Assembly: GCA_011065235.1 (NCBI GenBank)
Contig: JAAKFB010000006.1
Coordinates: 1 to 16,883 of the forward strand
Reading direction: 5' to 3'
Length of the DNA: 16,883 bases
From: Chlamydiota bacterium
GTDB lineage: Bacteria; Chlamydiota; Chlamydiia; Chlamydiales; Rhabdochlamydiaceae
The position numbers and the translations under genes were made by a program. Under the pieces are notes generated by a model that worked only from the letters and a program-made list of their open reading frames with translations, ran no database searches and was not told the origin of the DNA. Every line of letters starts with the position of its first letter. Position 1 is the first letter of the stretch. Positions 7,221 through 13,744 of this stretch are shown piece after piece.

Positions 7221-7540
7221 AGCCGTTTTCCTCCAATCAAGTGAAAATGGAGGTGAAAGATCGTCTGCCCGGCACCTGGCCCGTTATTGGTCAGTAAGCG
7301 ATATCCCTTTTCGATGCCGAACTCTTTGGCCAATTTTTGAGCCACGTCAATGACATCGTTGATCAAAGGATAATCCTCAGGCACTACTGATTGCAGGTCG
7401 GGAATTTCCTTTTTGGGAACAATCAAAATATGGATTGGAGCCGCAGGTGCGCTGTCCTTAAACGCGAAGATGGTCTCACTTTCAAAGACTTTCTCACAGG
7501 GAATCTCCCCTTTGATGATTTTTCCAAAAATGGTGGTCAT
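7202..7540 (-). CDS. HIT family nucleotide hydrolase (HinT-like)
   Basis: Histidine-triad proteins hydrolyse purine nucleoside phosphoramidates and aminoacyl-adenylates. The 112-residue product is full length for the HinT branch. The catalytic triad H-x-H-x-H is at residues 96, 98 and 100, preceded by NNGPGAGQTIFHL; the N-terminal TIFGKIIKGEIPC segment is also typical. The ATG at 7538-7540 has a GGAG site 5 nt upstream that overlaps the end of the MYG1-like gene. Downstream it runs into the HEAT-repeat gene, whose signal-peptide codons overlap its last codons in another frame, which suggests translational coupling. Confidence 0.95.
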   Translation of the reverse strand: MTTIFGKIIKGEIPCEKVFESETIFAFKDSAPAAPIHILIVPKKEIPDLQSVVPEDYPLINDVIDVAQKLAKEFGIEKGYRLLTNNGPGAGQTIFHLHFHLIGGKRLSDDLA

Positions 7541-7550
7541 GATCTCTCCC

Positions 7551-8414
7551 TCACTTTTCTAATACTTGATGGAGGGCTTTTAGTGCATCCTCTTTTGTCT
7601 CCCAAATCGAAATGAAGCGCCCTTTATGGCAGAAAATCGCCCCTTCGATGCCAGAAGCAGCTTGAAGATCGCGATCGCGAAGGCCAGCCCATTTTTCAGG
7701 CAGGGGCACTCGCACCCCCATCCGGTCCTTTCGATCAGGAGGAATACCCCTCAGTTTCCAGTGTTCTTGCGAGGGCATCACAATGAACAGAGCCGGGTGA
7801 TCTTCCCCTCCAAGCTCGAAGAAATTCTCTTGCCAAGGGATCGCTTTGTCAAAAATGAGCGCTTTTTCCTTCGGCTCCATGGCCGCCGCTACGAGTCCCT
7901 TGCATTCTTGGATATAGTGATATTTCCCCAAAATCCGTTTGAAATGCCCCATCACAAAATCCAAAGCTTCAAAAAAAGCGCGATCTTGCTCCTTTGGGCT
8001 CGCTTCATAGAGAATCGGAACGAAATTGGCAATCACATGGGAAATAGTGCAAACACCCTCTTCCTGGAGTACTTTGCCATTGTCATGGGCGTCGATCCCG
8101 ATGATGATAGTCTGATTGATATAGGTATAAAGAGCTTGATCGGCAATATTTTGATCTCGCAAATACTGCCAAATCATCCCCGCACTAGATAGATCATCCT
8201 CATATTCCAGCTGGTGGTGGTCAAAGCGCTTCTTTTTGGGGTCATAAACCCCTCCCACATCACAAACAAATTCGCAATTACCCAGCACCTCAGGATCGCG
8301 AGTTCGATGGATCTGATCGCGATCGATCAAGTCAAAGACGAGAAGCAAAGCGCAAGCGCTCACTTCATCTGCGTGGAAACTCCCATCATGTGTTCCTAAA
8401 CTTCTAGAAATCAT
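7551..8414 (-). CDS. MYG1 family metal-dependent hydrolase / exonuclease (CT386-like)
   Basis: The 287-residue product belongs to the MYG1 (formerly UPF0160) family, distantly related to DHH phosphoesterases; the eukaryotic member is an RNA exonuclease. Metal-site motifs are visible: HDGxxHADE at residues 9-17, DVGG at 52-55, RFDHHQ at 63-68 and DAHDNG at 108-113. The substrate in bacteria is not known to me. The gene ends 10 nt before the HIT start, so the two are probably co-transcribed. ATG 8414 has only a weak ribosome-binding site (GGTG). Upstream it diverges from the LOG-domain gene across an 82-bp AT-rich gap. Confidence 0.93.
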   Translation of the reverse strand: MISRSLGTHDGSFHADEVSACALLLVFDLIDRDQIHRTRDPEVLGNCEFVCDVGGVYDPKKKRFDHHQLEYEDDLSSAGMIWQYLRDQNIADQALYTYINQTIIIGIDAHDNGKVLQEEGVCTISHVIANFVPILYEASPKEQDRAFFEALDFVMGHFKRILGKYHYIQECKGLVAAAMEPKEKALIFDKAIPWQENFFELGGEDHPALFIVMPSQEHWKLRGIPPDRKDRMGVRVPLPEKWAGLRDRDLQAASGIEGAIFCHKGRFISIWETKEDALKALHQVLEK

Positions 8415-8496
8415 CGCACCAAAAAAAAGAATAAATATTACCGGATCATTCCTTTCTCGACTATTAAAAAAATAACTTAACGAGTATGAGAAAACT

Positions 8497-10590
8497 ATGG
8501 AAAGTTATCTCGCCCCGGGCCATTTCGACCTCGTCACCCCAGACGGTGCGATTCTACAGATCTCTAAACGGACCGAAACCTCATTGGAGGTCACGATCCG
8601 TATTCTGGATATATCTCCCGCTTTTGCCGGATTTAGAATCGACCATGAGCATCTCCAATTCAACATCAAAAGCACCCTCGCTCAGCTTGGAATCAATGGA
8701 ATAGGCAAAAATTATATCCTAGATCCAGAAAACTGCTCTGCCGAAGTGCTCGTCGAGCTCACTAGCATTGGGTCTCTAGGGGCAAAACTCCTCAAATGGA
8801 TCGACAACGGGTGTTTCATTGGAAAACTCTTTGCTGCAGATCCTGATCGCCGCGTGCGCAATCCCGACTATTTGCTCCGAATGTTCGGACGTTTTGACCG
8901 AAATGGACTCCCTCTCTTGTCACTTGGAGGAAAGGAAGAACACCTCTCTCTCGAAAAAATCGATGGCCACACTGTCGCTTATTTATCATTACGAGAAGGC
9001 ATTCTCGAATACGCCTCCGCAATTGATGGCTTTTTGCCAACGCTCGCACACGCTCTAAAATACCCCAAATTCAATACCCGCGAGCTCCTCTCCCTCCACC
9101 AAGAATGGAAAGAAGGGCAAAAACGGCTCATCCCCAAAAATAACATTCTTCTCGTGCGTACCCTTCCGCTACATATCCGCACCGCATTTGGACGGGTGAT
9201 CGAAGAGATGCTCCCAGAAGGCGTGCATCACACCTCCGCCAGCATTCTGCAGCCCGACACAAGAGCTTCTGGAGACATCTATGAACTCTATGGAAAAACA
9301 GGCCAAGAGCTCACCCACATCCCCCTCGAGTTTTATACCCTTGAACCGCACCGCGAACACGTTTTTTTCGCCGACCGCGACCAGCTGCAAACATCACTCG
9401 AAGATCCCGACGCCATCTTTCAAGCATTTGAAACTGCACCAAAAGATCCCCAAGCTTTCACCGCCCTCTTCATTGTCAAAGGCGAGCAAATGCTCAATCT
9501 GACCCCAAAAGATTGGATCACACGCACCCTATCCCCCCAGAAATTTCCCGGCCTCTTCGATCTAAAGCGACAAGCGCAGATGGTTCAAGAGTATATCGAA
9601 AAACACCCCTCATACCCCTTTCTCAAAGCCATTGAAAATGGACTTATCACCTCACAAGGCGTTCTATTTTCTCGCTATTTCCCCTCACCTCTCATGAAAA
9701 AAATGCTCCTCGGCGATCTCGTCCAAAGCTCACTCAAAGGGATCTATTTCCAACATGCCTCTAAAGCTTATGGAGATTTCTTCTCACACGAAGACCGCTC
9801 CATGCTCCTAGACCTTGCAAGATTTGCCATTCCCGTTTACTGGGTCGATAAAACATGCGGCAAAGTCCTTCAGTTCGCTCCCAAGCCAGAAAAAGACACC
9901 GGGATGTTTGTTCCCATACCTGAGGTCGAGACGTTCATTCACTCCACCGTCTTTGGTGTCTATGGCTCCTACCTCATTGAACTTCAATTTGAAGAAGAGC
10001 TCTCCAACATACTCAAAGGCATTCTCACCATGCGCTCTATCAAAAACCACCCCCTGCTCAATCCCAAGACTCCCATAGCTCTCATCACAGGTGGCGGCCC
10101 AGGACTCATGGAAGTGGGAAACCGGGTCGCGAAAAAACTCAATATCCTCTCCTGTGCAAACATCGTCGATTTTTCAGGAATTGAACAACAACAAAACCCC
10201 TACATCGACGCCAAAATGACCTTCCGCCTCGACAGACTCGTGGAGCGGCAAGGAGAGTTCAACCTCGACTTCCCTATTTTTCTCATGGGGGGATTTGGGA
10301 CAGACTTTGAATTTGCTCTCGAACAAGTGCGTCGCAAAGTAGGCCCCGAAGCCCCCACACCCGTCCTCCTTCTCGGCTCTGTTGACTATTGGCGAGAAAA
10401 GATCACTCCCCGATTCAAAAACAACCTTAACAATGGGACCATTACAGATTCCGAGTGGGTGAGCAACTGCTTTTACTGCGTGCAAAGTGCCACGCAAGCG
10501 CTCAAAGTCTATGAACAATTTTTTTCAGGAACCCTCCCTATCGGAAAACAATTCCCTTCTTCGAATGAGGGATTTTTGACTATTATTTAA
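8497..10590 (+). CDS. Large protein with C-terminal LOG-like (lysine-decarboxylase-like) domain (CT387-like)
   Basis: The 697-residue product has a C-terminal Rossmann-type domain resembling the LOG / PpnN family of nucleoside monophosphate phosphoribohydrolases: LITGGGPGLME at residues 529-539 and MGGFGTDFE at 597-605, where the family usually has PGGxGTxxE. The Pro is replaced by Met, while the G-G-x-G-T core and the distal Glu are kept. The roughly 500 residues before it are unfamiliar to me and contain no clear membrane segment. Purine-nucleotide hydrolysis would be the family-based guess, but the changed motif leaves activity open. It lies divergently from the MYG1-like gene, in the place I recall for CT387. 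ATG 8497 has a weak ribosome-binding site. Confidence 0.85.
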   Translation: MESYLAPGHFDLVTPDGAILQISKRTETSLEVTIRILDISPAFAGFRIDHEHLQFNIKSTLAQLGINGIGKNYILDPENCSAEVLVELTSIGSLGAKLLKWIDNGCFIGKLFAADPDRRVRNPDYLLRMFGRFDRNGLPLLSLGGKEEHLSLEKIDGHTVAYLSLREGILEYASAIDGFLPTLAHALKYPKFNTRELLSLHQEWKEGQKRLIPKNNILLVRTLPLHIRTAFGRVIEEMLPEGVHHTSASILQPDTRASGDIYELYGKTGQELTHIPLEFYTLEPHREHVFFADRDQLQTSLEDPDAIFQAFETAPKDPQAFTALFIVKGEQMLNLTPKDWITRTLSPQKFPGLFDLKRQAQMVQEYIEKHPSYPFLKAIENGLITSQGVLFSRYFPSPLMKKMLLGDLVQSSLKGIYFQHASKAYGDFFSHEDRSMLLDLARFAIPVYWVDKTCGKVLQFAPKPEKDTGMFVPIPEVETFIHSTVFGVYGSYLIELQFEEELSNILKGILTMRSIKNHPLLNPKTPIALITGGGPGLMEVGNRVAKKLNILSCANIVDFSGIEQQQNPYIDAKMTFRLDRLVERQGEFNLDFPIFLMGGFGTDFEFALEQVRRKVGPEAPTPVLLLGSVDYWREKITPRFKNNLNNGTITDSEWVSNCFYCVQSATQALKVYEQFFSGTLPIGKQFPSSNEGFLTII

Positions 10591-10604
10591 TTACTAAAAA
10601 GAAA

Positions 10605-10628
10605 TATAATGTCTCTCTAAAAGGAGAG
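10605..10628 (+). promoter_or_regulatory. Consensus -10 box and Shine-Dalgarno hairpin before the orphan helical protein gene
   Basis: A perfect TATAAT (10605-10610) follows an A-rich stretch; no good -35 box lies at 17 nt. A TTGACT at 10576 is 23 nt away, which is too far. CTCTCT (10613-10618) can pair with GGAGAG (10623-10628) around an AAAA loop, covering the ribosome-binding site of the ATG at 10633. A start near 10617 would remove most of the left arm. Confidence 0.45.
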
Positions 10629-10632
10629 TAAA

Positions 10633-11769
10633 ATGACTGCTAGAATAGATTTTTTCCCAGAGTTGAGGCCTGTTTCCACCCTCACTGAACAAGAGAGTTT
10701 CATATCAAGCCTGCTTCAAAAAAAAAATTCTCTTCATGGTTTGATTCAAATGGGCATAGATAGATGTAAAGAATTTAACCATGTGCATTGGTCGATTTTT
10801 TTCACCCGTGCTAAAGAACTTCTTGGGAAAAAACGTCCTTCTCTCTCCGATAAAAATGCTATTATCGACATCACTCGAACTCTTATTGATCAAAACACCG
10901 CCCTACCCCCTGGAAATTTAGCGCAGGTCGTGAGTGGCCTCGGCGCATTTTTCATCGACGACTACACCATTTGGAACTGGGCCTTTTTTCAATGCGAAAA
11001 TGCACTAGAGCAGTTTACAGACACAAAAGAGCTTTACCTTCTACTCTCCGGCTTAAAGAAGATAAATCCCTCTGCTTATGCTTCGTGTTTTCAACGATAT
11101 CTTCCAAAACTTAGAGATTTTCTAGAAAACACATTTACCTATAAAAATCTTCAAGATTTTCAGCCCAATCTCATCGATGCGCTTATTGGTCTTTTTAATG
11201 CCTATTCCTTTTTCCCAACTCTCTATGATTCTCTCATCAATGTAGCTATTGAAAACCTATCCAGCTATGAAGACTTTGAGTTGGTGAATCTTCTCAAAAC
11301 CTGCACTACAAATAACCCCCGACGTGATTTCTATCTTTATATAGAAAATGCCCTATGCGCTAAGGAGTGCTCTTCTTCCATTTATGCCAAAGCAATCCGA
11401 CATTTCTGTGCGACTCAATACGTACCCGAAACACTCCTCTCGAAAATTAAAGGAACTATCAAGAGCCTGGACTCCTGGGACAAAGCTACCATCTTTGGAG
11501 CGCTCGCGATGATGAAGCATAATGATCCTGACATTAGAAACTGGGTAGGTGAAATCGCCTCAGATTTTTCCTATCAAAAACTTTGGAACGAAGAGAGCCT
11601 CTATTTTGGTCTCGCCGTTCGGTTCTATCTCTCTGATCAACCCCTTTTAGTAACGAAAGTCATAAAAAATATCTTGAACCATATTGATTTATCAACACTT
11701 TACAGAAAAAGAGATACTTATAATTACAGTCTTTTAATAGAATATCTTAAGGATCAGAATCCCCAATAA
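10633..11769 (+). CDS. Orphan all-helical protein, possible degenerate helical repeats
   Basis: I do not recognise this 378-residue protein. It has no signal peptide or clear membrane segment. From about residue 85 it shows irregular units of about 35-40 residues with the pattern LxxLLxxLxxxxxxxYxxxxxxLxxxLxxF. This recalls right-handed helical-repeat proteins such as the HPR/OPR and FASTK groups that bind RNA, but the match is only by pattern and no RAP domain is visible. The base composition is more AT-rich than the gene before it. ATG 10633 has GGAGAG about 4 nt upstream. It starts 42 nt after the LOG-domain gene and overlaps the convergent DUF1207 gene by 16 nt at its end. Confidence 0.75.
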   Translation: MTARIDFFPELRPVSTLTEQESFISSLLQKKNSLHGLIQMGIDRCKEFNHVHWSIFFTRAKELLGKKRPSLSDKNAIIDITRTLIDQNTALPPGNLAQVVSGLGAFFIDDYTIWNWAFFQCENALEQFTDTKELYLLLSGLKKINPSAYASCFQRYLPKLRDFLENTFTYKNLQDFQPNLIDALIGLFNAYSFFPTLYDSLINVAIENLSSYEDFELVNLLKTCTTNNPRRDFYLYIENALCAKECSSSIYAKAIRHFCATQYVPETLLSKIKGTIKSLDSWDKATIFGALAMMKHNDPDIRNWVGEIASDFSYQKLWNEESLYFGLAVRFYLSDQPLLVTKVIKNILNHIDLSTLYRKRDTYNYSLLIEYLKDQNPQ

Positions 11770-12968
11770 ACACCAAACTCGCCATAGTGTGTTCTCTCTA
11801 AGAAGAATTGCCCTTCATAGGAGAAGCCATGATGATAGGAAGCAAACAGACGTATCTTGCGGCCGATCCCCGCAAGTTTACTAATTTCGTATCCCCCCAT
11901 GATCGTCCAGTCGAAGTCCCAGTCTCGCACCTGCCAGTTTTGCACATCGAGAGCCAGAAAGAACGTCCCGTAGAGGCGTTGATAACAAAAGCGACTCGAT
12001 AGAAACCGCCATTCCGCACCATATTCGACATAATACAAATCCATCGGAAAAGACTGATCGCTATGTAGAATAAATCCCGGTCCCGCATAAAACCTCAGTG
12101 ATCGCGTCACTTGATAAGAGGCAAAAAACTCAAGTGCTTCGAAGCTTGGATTTGCACGTAGATCCAAAAATTCAGGTCGATTGACCAAAAATTCATCTCC
12201 AAGGTGGCTCGAGATATGATAGAGGCGCATGCGAAACGCCCACTGATCAAAGGCATAATCGAGAGGGATCCCCAAAAGGTAATCGGTGTTAACTAGTTCA
12301 CAATAAGTCTTATCGTTGTGAGAAACATCATCGAAATTAAACGGGGCCCAGATACCGGCATCAATGCCGATTTGCAAATCTCCACACCAGTAGAAGATAT
12401 TCGTCCATCGATATACCGGAAAATTGTCACCCAACGCAATGCAAATTGCCTTTTCGCCTATAACTCGATCTCCTGCACGATAGGCGACCGAATACTTCAC
12501 TTGGCGAGGATCAGCGATTAAGGGTTGAAAAAGAATCGTGGATTGTGGGAACCACACCCCAGAAATACACGGCTGCATCACATAACCGCGGCGCCTTTCA
12601 CACTCCTCTTCATTCAAATCACATTTGATTTTGACTTCGCAAACGCAGGGCAAATCTTGAACAAAAGAAATGATCGAATTAGAGATCAGAGCATTATTGG
12701 GCAGGTTATAGAGGTAGACCACATCGCCTTCTACAATCACGACCACATGATGCTCAAAATAGTGCATATCGATGAGGGCCTGGATGTATCCTTCCAAATA
12801 GTGATCGGAGTTGTCTTCCATTTGGCTATCTGGGATGCTTTCGGCACGACTCATGAAGAAGACGTGCGAGGCATCGGTAAGCTCACGGCTTTCTTCTTTA
12901 GCAGAGCAAAGCGAGAAGCAGCAGAGCGAGCACGCCATTACGGAGGCAAATTTTCGATTCGTGACCAT
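11754..12968 (-). CDS. DUF1207 outer-membrane beta-barrel protein with BON-like N-terminal region
   Basis: The 404-residue product begins with a signal peptide (MVTNRKFASVMACSLCCFSLCSA, likely cut after residue 23). Residues about 55-115 have a BON-like pattern, with VVVIVEGDVVYLYNLP and a later CVCEVKI. From about 140 the sequence matches what I know of DUF1207: PLIADPRQVKYSVAYR, FPVYRW, LGIPLDY, HISSHLGDEF, and alternating aromatic strands to a terminal Phe, as expected of an outer-membrane barrel. DUF1207 proteins occur in Chlamydiae, but the function is unknown. ATG 12968 has AAGGTG 8 nt upstream. Several Cys pairs in the N-terminal part could form disulfides, which are common in the chlamydial envelope. 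Confidence 0.88.
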   Translation of the reverse strand: MVTNRKFASVMACSLCCFSLCSAKEESRELTDASHVFFMSRAESIPDSQMEDNSDHYLEGYIQALIDMHYFEHHVVVIVEGDVVYLYNLPNNALISNSIISFVQDLPCVCEVKIKCDLNEEECERRRGYVMQPCISGVWFPQSTILFQPLIADPRQVKYSVAYRAGDRVIGEKAICIALGDNFPVYRWTNIFYWCGDLQIGIDAGIWAPFNFDDVSHNDKTYCELVNTDYLLGIPLDYAFDQWAFRMRLYHISSHLGDEFLVNRPEFLDLRANPSFEALEFFASYQVTRSLRFYAGPGFILHSDQSFPMDLYYVEYGAEWRFLSSRFCYQRLYGTFFLALDVQNWQVRDWDFDWTIMGGYEISKLAGIGRKIRLFASYHHGFSYEGQFFLERTHYGEFGVYWGF

Positions 12969-13021
12969 AGAAACTACACCTTATTTCCCCCATACCATGG
13001 GAAGGGAATTTTCGAAAAGAC

Positions 13022-13050
13022 TTGATTCACCAACAGGCCCCCGTTAAAAT
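13022..13050 (+). promoter_or_regulatory. Predicted promoter for the repeat array and tRNA(CAT)
   Basis: TTGATT (13022-13027), a 17-nt spacer and TAAAAT (13045-13050) make a good sigma70-type promoter. The predicted start is near 13057, about 11 nt before the first tRNA-like GGGGCAATAG. It is probably the original tRNA promoter, now about 690 nt from the intact tRNA. Confidence 0.6.
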
Positions 13051-13067
13051 GTTTCCATATTCAAAAA

Positions 13068-13400
13068 GGGGCAATAGCTCAGTTGGCTCGATTCCTGCCT
13101 TCGGCGTGATAGGAGCAAATGTCCAGTGGACATTTGCACGAGAAAGCGAGGCGAAACATGGCGAAGCCAGTGGAGCCGGCACTAACCACGGGACTGTTGA
13201 AGATACGAGGAATATAAGCTTTTAACCCGTGACTGCTACCTGCTTTTCATCTAGGCGTAAGCGAGGGGCTCAGATACTAGTTTCTCGAGGAAACCAAGGT
13301 GTTGGCACCTTGGCGACGAGAGAAGCGCAGTAGATGAGTTCCGCAGGTAGCATAGAGGAAAAATGAGGTAGTAGTCACGGGTGTAAATAACAAACTTCAT
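13068..13400 (+). repeat. tRNA-5'-end structured repeat, unit A (with palindromic insert)
   Basis: The unit starts with GGGGCAATAGCTCAGTTGG, the first 19 nt of the tRNA at 13745, and then diverges into a structured element. At offset 48 is the hairpin CAAATGTCC-AGT-GGACATTTG (13116-13136). The outer stem (13087-13095 with 13142-13150) has two mismatches. A small hairpin TGGC-GAA-GCCA lies at 13159-13169. The conserved tail runs to CTTTTAA at 13225. The unit matches B at all 158 leading positions in length, but then carries an extra 161 nt (13226-13386) before rejoining the shared ending. No protein-coding potential is credible here. Confidence 0.85.
13226..13381 (+). mobile_element. Nested palindromic (MITE-like) insert in unit A
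   Basis: The insert is bounded by CCCGTGACT (13226-13234) and AGTCACGGG (13373-13381). The terminal stem extends through a G-U pair and CTACC/GGTAG (13236-13240 with 13367-13371) to 15 pairs. GCTACCTGC (13235-13243) can alternatively pair with GCAGGTAGC (13343-13351). Inside are TCATCTA/TAGATGA (13247-13253 and 13331-13337) and the hairpin CCAAGGTG-TTGG-CACCTTGG (13294-13313). It has no coding capacity. Clean target-site duplications are not obvious. Confidence 0.6.
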
Positions 13401-13572
13401 GGGGCAATAGCTCAGTTGGCTCAAATCTCGCCTTCGGCGTGATAGGAGCAAATGTCCAGTGGACATTTGCACGAAGATTTGAGGCGAAACATGGCGAAGC
13501 CAGTGGAGCCGGCACTAACCACGGGACTGTTAAAGATACGAGGAATATAAGCTTTTAAGTGACAAATTTCAT
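13401..13572 (+). repeat. tRNA-5'-end structured repeat, unit B (172 nt)
   Basis: This is the second unit, exactly 172 nt, again starting with the 19-nt tRNA 5' sequence. The outer stem CTCAAATCT (13420-13428) with AGATTTGAG (13475-13483) is a perfect 9 bp. The inner hairpin CAAATGTCC-AGT-GGACATTTG is at 13449-13469. A GCC-TTC-GGC mini-hairpin sits between the strands. The tail GGCACTAACCACGGGACT and GAGGAATATAAGCTTTTAA is shared with the other units. Confidence 0.88.
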
Positions 13573-13744
13573 GGGGCAATAGCTCAGTTGGCTCGATTCC
13601 CGCCTTTCATGTAAAAGGATCAAACGTCCGGTGGACGTTTGGGGGCGGAATCGAGGTGGAATAGGCCGCAGGCCATGGAACCGGCACTAACCACGGGACT
13701 ATTAAAGAAACGAGGAATATAAGCTTTTAAGTGACAAACTTCAT
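13573..13744 (+). repeat. tRNA-5'-end structured repeat, unit C (172 nt)
   Basis: This is the third unit, also exactly 172 nt, and ends one base before the intact tRNA. The outer stem is CTCGATTCC (13592-13600) with GGAATCGAG (13647-13655). The inner hairpin is CAAACGTCC-GGT-GGACGTTTG (13621-13641). The third hairpin is GGCC-GCA-GGCC (13664-13674). All three stems differ in sequence from unit B but stay paired. The loops and tails carry ordinary substitutions. Confidence 0.88.

Noticed and set aside
7626..8192. 188-codon plus-strand reading frame
   Set aside because: It is the antisense shadow of the MYG1-like gene; no motif or ribosome-binding site.
10553..10577. Possible rho-independent terminator of the LOG-domain gene
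   Set aside because: TCCCT/AGGGA is only 5 bp with a 10-nt loop before five Ts and lies within the coding end; too weak to call.
12525..13025. 166-codon plus-strand reading frame
   Set aside because: It is antisense to the DUF1207 gene, which has clear family motifs and a signal peptide.
13022..13225. Possible 67-codon reading frame on the plus strand
   Set aside because: It lies across the tRNA promoter and unit A, has no ribosome-binding site, and the bases are explained by RNA structure.
13251..13472. Possible 73-codon reading frame on the minus strand
   Set aside because: It spans the palindromic insert and the start of unit B. The frame follows the repeat structure and shows no protein-like composition.
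13068..13744. CRISPR array
   Set aside because: There are only three units; they are 172 nt long and repetitive throughout, with no short repeat separated by unique spacers.
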